Below, in pieces: positions 23,900 to 35,419 of a DNA stretch of 64,000 nt (its first letter is position 1; the number at the start of each line of letters is the position of its first letter). The position numbers and the translations under genes are program-made. The notes below the pieces were generated by a model, which saw only the letters and a program-made list of their open reading frames with translations, did not search any database and was not told the origin of the DNA. Origin of the DNA: Hyaloscypha bicolor E. Taxonomy: Eukaryota; Ascomycota; Leotiomycetes; Helotiales; Hyaloscyphaceae. Location: assembly GCF_002865645.1 (NCBI RefSeq), contig NW_020194692.1, positions 256,208 to 320,207 on the forward strand. The letters run 5' to 3'.

Positions 23900-25410
23900 T
23901 TATTCCCCTCTTCCAAACGAATTATCTCTTATATATAATCAGGAATTACTATAATTCACTCTTAAATCTTACTTTGGGGAAGATTTGCCTAGTATTTCTC
24001 TTACCTTACTCTGAGCTTTTTTCTATTACTTATAGGCCCCTGCCTAATAGTTTCCTTTTTTATTCAAAATTATATTTTCTTAATTATATTAAGATCAGGT
24101 AAGTTTCCTGGCCAAAGTATCTTTATAATTTTTTATAGATTATAAATCTTCCCTTAGTAATATGACTTATAGGCCGGTATATTATTCTCTTATATAATTA
24201 TATTAGGGTAATCCTTTTAGTACTCTTTTATAAAGGGCAAGAGCTTCTTAATTAATATTCTCTTTTAATATTAATACTAATTAATTCCTTCTCGTCTATT
24301 CTTTATAATAAAGGCCCTAGTTTTCTTATTATACTTCTATATCTTTTATATGCCTCCTAGTACCCGGCTATAGATCTTCTTCTAATTCCTTAGCTACTTT
24401 CTTTATTTCTTCTTCTACTTTTATTTATTAGCCTTCTTAATTAAATGAATTTCTCGTATTAAGATTAGCTTTATACTTTTTCTTTTTCTTTATAATCTCC
24501 TTTTCCCATATATAACAAGGCCCCTTCTTATTAAAAGAAAAAGCTCCCTAAAATATAAACTCAGAAAAGCCCTTTTACTTTCTTTATATATAATACTTAT
24601 TATATATTTCTCTAGGTAATCTCTATATATGTCTCTTGCCTCTTATACCTCCTAATTATACTATAGTCTCGTCTATAAAAATTATATTTTCTAGTCTTCT
24701 AATATCTAGTATACTTACTCTAAATACTATTCTAATTACTTCTTTTTATTAAACTTATTTAGTCCAGGCTTTACTATTAATTTATACTAAGAATAGCCTG
24801 CTTACTTAAGGGCTTTCTAGATAGTTCTAGAAGTAATTTCGTATTTATACTTTCTTATTTCCTTTGTAATTATAGTATAAGAAAAGCCTCTTATAGTCGA
24901 GTTCTAAAGTATAACCTTTAAAATATACTTAATTATATTAATTGAAATTAGAGATCTTCCAGATTATAGTATATTTAGAACATGACTTATTTCCAAGGGC
25001 ATATCCTTATTCTCTCTCTAGCTATACTCTCTAGTAATAGTATATAATTAATAAACGGTTATTTTGGGTACTCCTGTAGCCTTTTTAATCTGAGCCGGAG
25101 TCTTTCTGTCCTTAAGCATATAGATTGCCTTAATTCTCGTACTAGTAGAATGCTCTTTGCATATGGTAGTAGAAATAACAAGTTCAGTTAAGGGTATAGG
25201 TCGTATGGGAAGTACTAAAAGCGGTGGGCTTGAATTATTGTCTTTATCCTCGTCTTCTGAATTAGTAGGTAAATTATACCACGTATTATCTTTATCTTTA
25301 GTATGCTTATCAGAATGCTCGTTATCAGACGAATCAGGGGGTAACGAGAGCTCTAATTGCCTATCTAATAAATCAGGGAAGTCAAAAAGACCTCCAAAAG
25401 TAGCCATAAT
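23900..25410 (-). mobile_element. decayed Tc1/mariner-like transposase remnant
   Basis: On the minus strand an intact 5' part starts at ATG 25405 (MATFGGLFDFPDLLDRQ). It has an acidic, low-complexity lead, then a helix-turn-helix region STSTRIKAIYMLKDRKTPAQ and KKATGVPKITVY. This is the DNA-binding N-terminus pattern of fungal Tc1/mariner transposases. Beyond 25048 the frame continues with stops. Blocks such as GRSLISINIIKYIL (second HTH) and IRGKRHIQR (near the expected DDE region) are still discernible down to about 23.9 kb. AT-rich decay is milder at the 5' end. No reliable terminal repeats were found. Confidence 0.55.
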
Positions 25411-25532
25411 AAATTGAAGCGAGAGTAAAGAAGAATAAAGGATGTGGGAGAGCTTAATGGGGGGGTAAAAGCTCAATTTACCCCGCTACCGATTACGGAC
25501 GTACGTCTAAAAATATAGGGGCTAAGGCCCTA

Positions 25533-25678
25533 TCCCTTCGTCCGGTGAGACATGTCCAGCGCTAGCAAGGGGGGTGTGACTGCACGCAAGCCTCATCTCG
25601 TTTTATTACGCTTCAAGAGGCTTGCGTGCAGCCACACCCCCCTTGCTAGCGCTGGACATGTCTCACCGGACGAAGGGA
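25533..25678. mobile_element. foldback MITE copy 1 (62-bp arms, TA target)
   Basis: The element begins TCCCTTCGTCCGGTGAGACA and its right arm is the reverse complement of the left for 62 bp with one mismatch. A 22-bp loop separates the arms, giving 146 bp in total. TA flanks both ends (25531-25532, 25679-25680), consistent with a Tc1/mariner-type TA duplication. It has no coding capacity. It shares its first 21 bp, and a similar CGCTAGYAAGGGG block, with the element at 39762-39919. Unlike the surrounding island it is not AT-mutated. Confidence 0.9.
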
Positions 25679-26040
25679 TAGAACGCTGTGGCTTAATGTA
25701 ACGTCCTAATCGAGCTGCATGAGGTTTCAGTGAGCCTTCAGGGGTCTTATGGCCTTGACTCAGTGTAATTACAGTGGCTGCAGGGCCAAGTGAGACACTA
25801 CAGGGCATATTAGAGGCCCTAGAATTATGTATGCCCTGTATTCCCGTCACTTTATGCCGCTGTCTCCGTACCACGCTGTGTTAAGCCCTTTCCAAGATTA
25901 TGCTTGATTTTCCTCACGCAGAAATTCAGTTAACTAGAAGTTGGGGCGCTCCTAAAAAGACGACCAGATTATCCTTGACCTAAGGACATGATCAGTCGCG
26001 CTTCTCGTACAAGCTACGGTGTTCGGGCTAGGTAAGATTA

Positions 26041-26636
26041 CAGTAAAAACTCGCTATAAGGATAGGGTTTTTGTCGCCAATTCTTAAGGATATACCGAGG
26101 TATCCTTATATCAAGGATCACGTGCATAGATATATAAATAGAAACATCACCAGGATTTGAAGATATATACAGAACCTCTCCATTCTAACACCTCATAATG
26201 CCCCAATTACCTGTAGATACGTCAATTACAGCTTGCTGCACCTTACGCTGGTGGATTTGCTTGCTTCCATCGCCGTACGGCACGTCGATTGGCCTCTGCC
26301 ATCGCTCTACGCCTCTTTTTAGGCTGTTGGGAGCCATGGGATCGGTGGGGGGAGGGGAGGGTTATAGGCTGTAAAGGCCCTGGAGCAGTGAGATTAACGC
26401 TTAGAATGTGGTTTTACTAAAGCCTGAAGGCCTGATTAGAGCAGTAAATTAGCCTATCACGTGCACGATTATAAGGATAAAACACCAAAAAATCAAGGTT
26501 GGGATAAAAAATCGTAAGGATAATCCTTATAGTAAGGATATCCTTAACTCGGGGCTAATTTTATTGGGATCCTAAGGTAGCATCCTTATGTTGAGGATAT
26601 CCTTATATTGAGTATCCTTATAGCGAGTTTTTACTG
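26041..26636. mobile_element. pogo/Fot-like MITE, copy 1
   Basis: A 596-bp element with ends CAGTAAAAACTCGCTATAAG and its inverse, flanked by TA (26039-26040 and 26637-26638). The CAGTAAAAMCTCGCTATAAGGAT-type end is typical of fungal pogo/Fot1-like elements. Inside are many TATCCTTA/TAAGGATA motifs near both ends and a non-coding core. No transposase is present. It shares about 450 bp with the copy at 38473-38927. This copy has about 110 bp near 26140-26270 that the other lacks. Confidence 0.9.
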
Positions 26637-27048
26637 TACGTCCTCATCAGTGCGCTTGCGTTTATACGAAAGATATTTCCTTTTCGGAAATCTTCTGGGA
26701 CAAGTCCTTGTGGTTGTGTCTCATATCTCGGTACTACCGTTGATCGTTTTAGGAGGTGTAGAGAAGAACAGCTTAGGCCACGTTCTCTTCCTCTTGAAGT
26801 ACTGTATCTTAACAAGTCAACTTTCTTGTCTGCCTTTTCCGATCTATTTCTTAACATCAACATCCCAGTCTCGGTATATCACACTTCCATCTATCACTTC
26901 TGTCCTCGAAATCGTCATTTGTTGGCATCGACCTGTCTTATCCCGTCCTCAAAGTTCCGCATACTTTCAATCACACAGCCTCATTGCATATCACGAGGTC
27001 TAACTTTCCACACTGGCCGGCGTCGACACTGTTCAAAGTACTCCAAAC

Positions 27049-27678
27049 ATGCATTTCTTTGCTCTCCTATTCCCACTTCTCTTGGCAACTGCCTTTGGTA
27101 GTCCGGCACTCGCTGAGAGAAAAGTCAACAATGGTCCCTACGAGTACGCAACTCCTTTTTCACCCTTCTCTCGACCTCTCATTCCCACACGAAAAGCCAT
27201 AACTAAAGACTGCTTGGTAGAGTTGCCTTTTATACACAGAAGAACTATGTCACGTGCTGCGCACAGGCGTACATATAGCTTCTTCACCGCCTTTAGGGCA
27301 CCATCATTCTTACATATTTACACCAAAACCCACACATTTCCACTTCCACAGCTTATCCAGGCCGTGACAAACTATCAGGAAGTTCATGGCACCCTCACGA
27401 TTGACCCAGCGCGGGGGATTCCCTCCGGCAAATCACCAAATTCCAACGTCTTTAAGCATAAAACAGCTTCAGCCTCAACAGCCAGTAAGACCGAGATCAA
27501 ATTCTGTCAGATATTTGCGGATAAGCAGTGTTTTATTTTTAGCAATGGCGATTTCTTGGGTGGTTTTACTACGAGTAAATCGAAGCTAATCGTGGGAAGA
27601 TGCAGTGCGCTAGATGAATTTGGCATACTGGGTTGCGATACCAATGACGTCTTTGCTTTCAAGTCTATTCTCAAGTAG
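27049..27678 (+). CDS. small secreted cysteine-containing protein
   Basis: ATG 27049 opens a 209-residue frame. It starts with a clear signal peptide (MHFFALLFPLLLATAFG, likely cut after SPALA). The C-terminal third has four or five cysteines (FCQIF, KQCFIF, VGRCSA, LGCDTND). The middle stretch, about residues 30-105, is less protein-like and could be a retained or unrecognised intron, since a GTACGC donor and CAG acceptors exist; but the phases I tried do not match, so I keep one exon. Signal peptide, size and cysteines fit an effector-like secreted protein. I recognise no family. It is flanked by MITEs on both sides. Confidence 0.6.
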   Translation: MHFFALLFPLLLATAFGSPALAERKVNNGPYEYATPFSPFSRPLIPTRKAITKDCLVELPFIHRRTMSRAAHRRTYSFFTAFRAPSFLHIYTKTHTFPLPQLIQAVTNYQEVHGTLTIDPARGIPSGKSPNSNVFKHKTASASTASKTEIKFCQIFADKQCFIFSNGDFLGGFTTSKSKLIVGRCSALDEFGILGCDTNDVFAFKSILK

Positions 27679-28723
27679 AGTATGTAGTTTGGAGTTGAAT
27701 CGACAGGGTGGATCTTGCTCAGGAACAGACTTGGAGTTGTTTTTGAGATGGGCTATTGCATGTCCTGCTACTTAGCCTTGCCTTGGGTGTTTATTTTTCT
27801 GGTTGCTGTTATTAAGGTTGTCTTCCTTCCCAAGACAGGGGTGCTTTTGTATTGCAGTATAGGGATGGCCTATGAGGTTGCGAACTTCGACTGGGTGATG
27901 TAGGCGCCTTGGGGCTCAGAAGGAGTTAATGAGGTCTAGACCAGTATCTTTAGAAGGGGATTCCATTCATGTTTCGTCTCAATTATCCACCACATCACCG
28001 TTCAGAGGTTTGATATCGAACCAGAAACATAATCGCACTCCCACCTCACCTCACGAAGCCTTCTGAAACGATTTCAGAACGTTTTGCTCACAGCGAATGC
28101 TGACTTCGTTGCGAAGTGAAGTCAAGGGTCGAGGGCAGTGCTTCTGGAGGATCGGCCATGAACTAAAAGAAGGGGAGGCCAGAGGGAAGAGACGTAGGAC
28201 GTCCACTGGATTGCAAATGCTCTGGTTGTCGATTTGAAAGTGTAGACTTGAATGTTCTGGAACTCACGAAAGGCTGCTTCTCTGCTTGCTTGGCAATTTC
28301 ATCCTGCTCTAGCAGCTGCAGATATTCACTTCCTAGACTTTAATGCGAGGCGAATTCAACTGGTGTCGCGCGCCTTCCGAACTTGACCCGCAACACCTGA
28401 CGACCTCAGAGTTCGTCGACAGGCAAAACAAAGACACACAATGACGGAGGTGAAATACTTGTCCCAGATTGAGGCCATGGGCCGGAAAGCAGTTCAGCAA
28501 AGCCTCGATGTAAGCTTCTCTACCAGTCTCGAGTCTCCACATCCTCCTTCACCTTGAACTTCGCCCAAAGGTTGAAACGATCAGAATTAACAATGTGCTC
28601 TCTCCTTCAGCTTCAAGAAGTCAGCGACTATTACTACGGTAATCTCATCGAATCTAGACCTCCCTTCCTTCTAACGCGGTTAGTCACCATCGCCGCTCTA
28701 CTCAGGCGCTACTCACCCTCGCC
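27679..28723. other. intergenic region with a possible gene remnant
   Basis: About 1 kb with no firm gene. At 28441 an ATG opens MTEVKYLSQIEAMGRK, ending at a GTAAGC donor at 28510. A CTTCAG acceptor at about 28611 leads into a frame reading LQEVSDYYYGNLIES. This could be the 5' end of a gene cut short by the hAT-like insertion just downstream, but no family was recognised. Confidence 0.3.
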
Positions 28724-29313
28724 CAGGCTTGGCAGAAATACCTAATTTCTGGTATCGATAGGTATCGATGCCAGAATTGTAAGGTACCGATACTATCGAT
28801 AAAGTATCAATTCCCGGAACCCAACTCCCCCCTTTAATTGCAATTAACTTTAGAACCACTTCCCTTATAAGAAAACTTTTGGTAGCGCAAATGTTCTACT
28901 TAATTTAGGCTTTCTATTTAGCTACTTATCTTATAGTTTAGACTAAAATTCGTCTCAATGCAGCTATTTTAAGCAAAAAATAGCTTTTGAGATTTTCGTA
29001 AGGCTCGCTTATAATAAGCGTTCCGATAAGAGATACGAATACGATACTAAATTCTCCGAATACGAGGGTCATTTTAAAATTAAGATAATATTAACTTTTA
29101 TTAATAATATTAAGTAATTCCTTTAATAGAAAGACTAGAAAATAAAGAAATTGTATATAAATATATTATTATACAAATTAAATAATAAATAGAAGAGATA
29201 ATTTAAGGCTAAGTATTGATTCGGTATTAATATGTATCGATCCTTGCGATACCTAAGTAATACCATCCAGTATCAATACCTTATCGATACCAAAAGTATT
29301 TTTGCCAAGCCTG
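28724..29313. mobile_element. hAT-like MITE with 8-bp target site duplication
   Basis: A 590-bp non-coding element starting CAGGCTTGGCAG and ending GCCAAGCCTG. The terminal inverted repeats extend into an ATCGATA-rich zone (GGTATCGATAGGTATCGAT on the left, its relatives on the right). It is flanked by a perfect direct repeat CCCTCGCC at 28716-28723 and 29314-29321. An 8-bp duplication with CAGGC-type ends is the hAT hallmark. The centre (28820-29190) is AT-rich. Confidence 0.9.
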
Positions 29314-30051
29314 CCCTCGCCTCACCCACTGCTCAGGTTACTCAGTCACGTGCCTAATGTGGTACGTTGATCCGCTCCTGAATCAAATGCAGGCTTTTCC
29401 TAGTGTTTTTGTAGCTTAGTTACATAAGAAGGGGTTTCCCTATATCACGTGATGTGTCTTCATAAAGGGCTCTTAGCGCGTCGTAGGCAACTCTCCCCTT
29501 ATCTAATCTACTCTTTTTGTACATAACTCGATTCTTGCTATTACTTGCGATCTGTCCCTTTCAGTACGCTTTGCACTGCTTGTTTTATGTTCCTGTTTTT
29601 GCACGTGTTTTACTCGCTGCGCTATGCCTGTCTACAATACTTAGTCTATATAATCTAGCAAGAATTTAATTCATTTTTACTAGATAGGCCACCGCGGGAG
29701 CCCACGGAACACACGTAGCTTTGGGGCATTTACGCAACCCCTGATGCTGCAAAGTCCAAATCTAGAGTAGGCGTATCCAGATCGGTCGAGCCAAGCAAAC
29801 AAGCACTATGTCAGCCCTAAATGCGCGCGGATGATATTAGGATTTGCTGCCTGGTGCACAGGTTATTCGACAGCCACATGTACGATTAGAAGTGACTTTA
29901 CACTATTCTATTATACTAAAACCCAACTAAATAGAAATTATATCGATATCATATTGCTGAAAGACCATTTTGGGCACGTGACAGCGCTAAATGCGCCGGG
30001 AATAAATCTCTGATTTTCAGCTCTTAAGACCTTAGCTTTTATATCAATTTA
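29314..30051. other. intergenic region upstream of the macrodomain gene
   Basis: About 740 bp. A pyrimidine-rich block at 29490-29590 and scattered AT-rich sequence; no gene, tRNA or repeat recognised. Confidence 0.4.
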
Positions 30052-30660
30052 ATGCCCTATTGCAGAACCCTTCAATTTGACCTCCTGACACATGTTTACC
30101 AAAATGCCAGCATCATTAACCTCAACTCCCCATCCCGCGCCGCCTTCTCCCACTCCAACCACAAAAACCCTCTCCTCGCAGCACCAGACAACACCGTTCT
30201 AATCCACGCTTGCAACACAAAAGGCAGCTGGGGCGCCGGCATCGCGGTCGCTTTCAAGACTTTCTGTCCTCATGCCTATGAAGTCTACCACACGCACTGT
30301 CTCTCGACGCCCGTGCAAACAGGTACCTGTCTCCTCATTCCACCATGTGAGAGCGATGCAGGCCCGAAACACTGGATTGCGTGTCTGTTTACCAGCGCCG
30401 CGTATGGGAAAAAGAAAGATGCGCCGGAGGAGATTTTGAGGAATACGGAGACGGCGGTGAGGGATTTGCTTGTGCAGGTGCAGTTGGCGAGGGGGAGGGA
30501 CGAGATGATTGCAGGGCTGAGGATGTGTAGGATTAATTCGGGTAGGTTTGGGGTTGAGTGGGAGAGGACTGAGGCAGTTTTGCGGGGGATGAAGATTGAT
30601 GGGCCAGGCGGAGGGGAGATCGAGATTGAGGTTTGGGATCGTGGGGAAGAAGATTTGTGA
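30052..30660 (+). CDS. ADP-ribose 1''-phosphate phosphatase, POA1-like macrodomain
   Basis: A 202-residue frame with the macrodomain of yeast Poa1-type phosphatases. These remove the 1''-phosphate from ADP-ribose produced in tRNA splicing. Visible markers are NTVLIHACNTKGSWGAGIAVAFK (strand 1 and the ligand-binding GSWGAGIA loop), TGTCLLIPPCE, HWIACLFTSAAYG and MCRINSGRFGV-WERT near the C-terminus. The core matches the usual 160-180 residues. The first 30-40 residues (MPYCRTLQFDLLTHVYQ and on) are not typical of the family, so the true start could be different or a 5' intron may have been missed. Confidence 0.85.
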   Translation: MPYCRTLQFDLLTHVYQNASIINLNSPSRAAFSHSNHKNPLLAAPDNTVLIHACNTKGSWGAGIAVAFKTFCPHAYEVYHTHCLSTPVQTGTCLLIPPCESDAGPKHWIACLFTSAAYGKKKDAPEEILRNTETAVRDLLVQVQLARGRDEMIAGLRMCRINSGRFGVEWERTEAVLRGMKIDGPGGGEIEIEVWDRGEEDL

Positions 30661-30805
30661 TACCGGCTTGTTTTGTAGACTATATGTAAGTTTTCAGGAG
30701 TTACTACTGTATTTCACCTTGAAGAGATCGCATGGGTGGGAGAAGAAGCTCGAGATTAGATTAGTGTGGATCTATGTGCGCGAAGCCTGCCTCCTCTATC
30801 AACCA

Positions 30806-32993
30806 CTAATCGCACCTAGACAAGGAGACTTTTGACCGATTAGGATGAGGAGATATTGGTCTCATGCTAGTGGAAGACCACTCTCCATGTTCATCCACGA
30901 AATCCTCGCCAAAAAGATGCAGGCCATCCTCGATGGTGCGCGGCCGAGACCACCTGATGCCAATATTTGACAGCCATTTCCTTAAGCTTCGTTGGGAAGT
31001 ATCGGTAGGAAAGAATCCCGATCGTCCTTGGTAAATCACATATCGGTTTTCGTCCTCAATAGTGCAGTGCATAAACAAATCAAGTGTGGGGAATCGGCTA
31101 AGGCGAGGTTGTTGACTACCTCGCCCGACGTGCGATGACAGATTCATGACGACTTGAATAATGCTGCAAGCTAATAGTGCAGTCCCGCTTACAGCTATAT
31201 AAGCAATTAGGGTCGCAAAGCTCACAGTAACTTGGTACCGGTGGTAGGCGTACGATGCTGGGCTACTGCGTTCTGGGGGTTCACTGAGCTGGCTAATGAG
31301 AAAGGATAGTCCAGGGTTGGATACGGACTTAGAGCCCATAGCTCCTGGTAAAAGGCGCCTCGCAACACCATTCTGGCAAAAGTATATTGGGAAGGCAAGA
31401 AGCGACTGCAACACGGAGATGGCGAATGCTACACCGCTCACACTCTCCATAGCAAGTTGATCACTGAATTCGGGCTCGACCAACCACAGAAACGTTGGAA
31501 AGGATGGGCTAGAGAATAGGGATAACGGGCTAGACCCGTTATTCAGCAGCGTTGTGGTATCGAATAACAGATGATCATAGGCTTCGAGGATTTGCTGTGC
31601 AGACAAATTGAGCGGTATGGCCGGGGTATCCGTAAAGGAGTGCCAGAGAATGGTTGCGTTGCTTCGACTATAGGCAACTGCAGAGTTTTGAAAGAAAACA
31701 GTCATTCTTGTCGTCCAGCCTGTATTTGAATACCATGATGTATTATTGAGGCACATCTGCAGTGACGCGATAGGGCCCGGGCATGTTACAAGGCCTTCTT
31801 TAATTAGTCTCGCTTCGAGTTGAGGAAATCTAGAAAAGGAGATTGAACCTACTAGCTTCAAGTTCATTGGGGCCAAGATTTCCCACACATAGGCGAATTG
31901 CTCCTGGTTGAATCCCTAAGTAACGACCAGAATAAGTACGGCATTCTTGACTTGAATTGAACTCTGTGCCCGAACTTCCGGCGTTGAAGTTAAAGAGGTA
32001 ACCACGATGGTCACTGGCGAGGATAATGTCTGCATCCGGGAAGCTTGCATTAGCAACAAGCTCGGGCATGGCGATTATGCTCTCCCCAGGCATAAAATAA
32101 GTGCGATTGCATCCTGAGGAGTCTTGACTATTCGTATTGAGTCTGCAGGGTTGGGCAATTTCACTCTGCGGAGTTAGATCTACGGAGTGGGTAGGGTCTG
32201 TTAAAAAGCCTGCAAACTCCCACGATAGCAGCAGGTCCGTGAAACCAGTATATTCCGTTGCCACAGAGGCGTTCATTGGCTGGTTGTCGTAGCCAAAATA
32301 TGGTGTCGCGGATGATACGGGAGAGAACGCCATTTGAATTTGGACCTGGCCTGTCAGGTATTTAGCAGCTATAACGCTTCGCTGGGAACCAGGAGAGTGA
32401 AGCGTACTCATGATCAAGATTCCTACCCCGGGAACCAGGAGCATTACTATCAACCTTATTATACTCCAAACACGGGTCATAAAAGATGGCACCGCCGCCC
32501 CCGCAGCAAGAGAAAGCAGACCCAAAACGGTGGTACCGTCCTGCAGAGCGAGAAAGTCGACGAATCTGGCGCTAGAGCGACCCTCTCGACAAATCATAGC
32601 CCACTTGATGCGTTCCAAGGTTGAAGATATCGTGGCAGATAGCGAGACACTCGCAAGTTCGGAGAAGGTACGGAGAATAAAGATTGAATACCCGCGGGAC
32701 TGGTTGACCAGTGTGATGTTCCTTGTTAGGACACTTCCGCTGGCTTGCAGGCAGGTCAGCACCAACAGGCTCAGCGTCAGGAATATGAGAACCGAGCCGT
32801 GGCTATTGCGAATGATGCCACCCATCACTGCCGAGACTGGCTGCAGCACCAGCAGCAATGCTGTAAATCTGTAAAGGTGGAGCAGTCACAGCTCTTTGTT
32901 CGAACAGTTCAAAAGTATGTTCTCTGGAGACTCATAACGGCTTGCACGTCAGGTCATATAGTGCGGTATGACCTACGAATGCCAGGAAAACAT
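30806..32993 (-). CDS. multi-TM fungal membrane glycoprotein
   Basis: Three exons on the minus strand fit in phase: 32993-32977, 32868-31853 and 31812-30806, giving 679 residues. The first exon encodes only MFSWH plus part of a Ser, then a 108-bp intron (GTAGGT donor, TTTACAG acceptor). The second intron is 40 bp (GTAGGT donor, CTCAAC branch), short for fungi, so a +1 frameshift is a less likely alternative. The order is an N-terminal TM (FLTLSLLVLTCLQASG), a conserved loop (LERIKWAMICREGRSS), paired TMs (RLIVMLLVPGVGILIMS), a large ectodomain with many NxS/T sites and Cys, then two further TMs (VSFATLIAYIAVSGTALLAC) and a hydrophilic tail. The layout resembles the DUF3176-type group of fungal multi-TM proteins. 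Function unknown. Confidence 0.75.
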
Positions 32994-35419
32994 TTTCTTC
33001 AGCTACAACTATCTATAATGCGTAGAAGTTTGTGTTGTTTGTATAACGAGAAGAATGATAGGGTCTCAGACGAGAATAACATCGCCCGAGTCCAGGCTGA
33101 AAACCCCCTTTCTCTATTGTGTCTCTTAACATAACCCTGCCCTCTGTAAATATTGGCCGGTGAATTTAGGTTCCGAACGTTTACGAGAGCCTTGTCTATC
33201 GTGATTGGCACTAAGTGGTAGATTAGAGGGGCCAGCTGAACGCCACTGCGTAAGGATGAGACACACCCCTATTCTCGAGCCCCTTTTAATAAAGCGAACT
33301 TGCCTTAACCAATATTAATAATTAGTGCATTAGCGATAATATCCGTCTAATTACCTACAAGCTAATTAAGTCCTCCTATTTCCTTATTTAATAAGGATAA
33401 AATTATAGTCGTTCTTTCTTAATACCTCGTGGCCGCGCTTCTATTAATAATTAGTTAAGGTATACACGACTAGCGTAAATAACTTACTCACTTTCGTCTT
33501 AAGGTATTAAGCGTTACCGCCTAAATTTTCGAATATTTCGTTCTACTTAACGCGGGGCTATATCGACTGGAGGGAGGAGGCAAGTGGGTTATATTGCCGC
33601 TAACGAAGGGGGGGGCACCTAAGTGTGGGTGATAATAAGAAACTAATGCGGTGATTTAGGAAGCCGAGGATTGGCTAAGCTAGAGGTGCCTCGATGAGGA
33701 CCAGAAGAAGTGGACGGTGGCCTGCGACCTGAAACGGAGATTTGACGCTACGCTAAATAAAGGTTAGCAGCTGGCTGACTAATACTTGCCTAGAGTAATC
33801 CGGTTGTCGGCCTGACCTGCAAGGCGAAAGGACGGCTTATCATAAATCGGAAGCACGTGACTCACCATAACCTTACTTGTGCGTTCAAAAACGTGATTAG
33901 GAATCACATATTCGAATAAGATGTAGCTGCATCGTGGACAACATTAATTCCCGGAGCGTTTCTCTAACTTCTCTTTGATAGAACACTTGCACAATACGCT
34001 TTTTAAAAGGAGGTGGCAAGTGCTACAAACTTCGAGGTTATTATGCGGCGTACCCTGTGGCTACTTTTGAGGGAGAGATGCCCCAATTGAAACTCATCTG
34101 CCTAGGAGCTGCAAAGCTTCATGCAAGCAGGGAACCTCTGGGCCGTAAAGTTGCGTTGACCGTGGCTTGTGGTGACCGCATGTTCGCTGGCGACAGAGTG
34201 CACCAAGGAAAGGTCAGCTCCTAGCACAGGCATTAGCGGCTTTACCCTGCTAGAGATGGGACAAGTATCACAACCACGTACGTCTGGTATGACTCCTCTA
34301 GTCGCCATATTACAGGTGCATGAATCTCTACAGCACCTCCGAATGAGCCCCAAACTGACCCTTTACTCCGTTTGCCCGTACCGTTTGAGTATTGGTTATG
34401 ATGTCTGCCTTGCTAGGATATGCATGAATCTCCCAAAACCGCTACTATTTCTCCCTTTGCCCAGCTGATCCTTCGTCCGTATAGTTTGGGTGCCAACGTC
34501 AGTGCAGTTCTACCTTACTAGGATATACATAAATCTATAAAAGCTACTGCTTATCTCTCCCTTTACCCAGCTAATCCTTTCGTCAGTATGGTTTAGGTGC
34601 CAACATCCGTGTAGTTCTGCCTTGCTAGGATATGTATGAATCTCCTAAACCTGTGATAACTCCTGCTTAATGTAATATCGCCGCTACATGGATCTCGTGG
34701 CAGTTAACAGGCACAGTATCCAACCAGCTTTCTCCGTCGCCGAGATATATCTGCCCATGTACACCCACGAAACACGCCTGCTCTCCCTAAGCTGCGGAGG
34801 CGTACTAATGTAGCCTAATCCTGCACGTTACCTTGTCAAACAGAAGCACCGGGGCTAGATACTAACGCACGTTGGACTTGTAGCACCATTTTTTATACCT
34901 TTCTAAAATTGTGATAAAGCTCTTAGAAAATTAAAGTCGTATACTCATATGCGGGTTGCGTTATTTGAGGGGAGTTAAGGAGAGGTTGAGAGGGGCATTA
35001 AGCGAGGTCCCTTCGGTTAAAAAGGGGACCCAAATCGGCTCCGACAAGGACCCTTAATAAAATGTGATAGGGGACCGAGAACGGCCACCGTTACGGTATC
35101 TTAACAGGCTCTGATATGTGGCTATGCTTAGGTAGTAGGACCTGCAAAAGTCTATATATAGATAACTTGGAAACTATAACCGATTCTCGAGGGAGCAAGA
35201 TCCCCCTGAGCGTGATCCAACTGACTCACTAGTATGCTCAGGGGCTCAGGGCTTAGCTCAGGTTAGAGCAGCGACTGCTCAGGTCCAAAAACGGAAATGG
35301 ACATTGGAGAGGTCCAGATTCAACTGAGATTATATCGGTTGCCATGCAGCAGCAAAGCAATCGTACTCTGATCCCAAAGTCCCTCCAATTTACCACAATT
35401 TCCTGGCCGAACGAGAGAC
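32994..35419. other. long intergenic region
   Basis: About 2.4 kb without a supported gene. Sequence at 33290-33550 is AT-rich and may be transposon debris. A three-copy tandem repeat lies at about 34366-34655. Frames of 80-100 codons near 34100-34470 overlap the repeats and look spurious. Confidence 0.4.
34366..34655. repeat. three-copy diverged tandem repeat, about 106-bp period
   Basis: Three copies aligned on the core CCTTGCTAGGATATGCATGA (near 34408), CCTTACTAGGATATACATAA (near 34513) and CCTTGCTAGGATATGTATGA (near 34620), with CTCCCTTTRCCCAGCTRATCC between cores. Many differences in these cores are transitions, as RIP would produce. Confidence 0.75.

Larger units (their letters stand above)
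17502..25868. mobile_element. 8.4-kb AT-rich RIP-like island bounded by inverted repeat and TA
   Basis: The left edge reads TTTA then CGGAGACAGCGGCAT. The right edge reads ATGCCGCTGTCTCCG then TACC. So a 15-bp perfect inverted repeat is flanked by TA on both sides (17500-17501 and 25869-25870), as a Tc1/mariner-superfamily insertion would be. Similarity continues inwards in inverted orientation (blocks such as GGCCCTGTAGG and CCCCTGAAG), suggesting longer diverged ends. Inside, the base composition is extremely AT-rich with almost no CpG and stops in every frame, which is the RIP signature. It contains a Helitron remnant, a Tc1/mariner-like transposase remnant and a foldback element. It may be one element with nested insertions, or two opposed copies of a smaller element flanking unrelated debris. 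Confidence 0.55.

Noticed and set aside
26190..26330. Possible short coding frame inside the pogo-like MITE
   Set aside because: It is missing from the second copy, lacks transposase motifs, and runs into stops.
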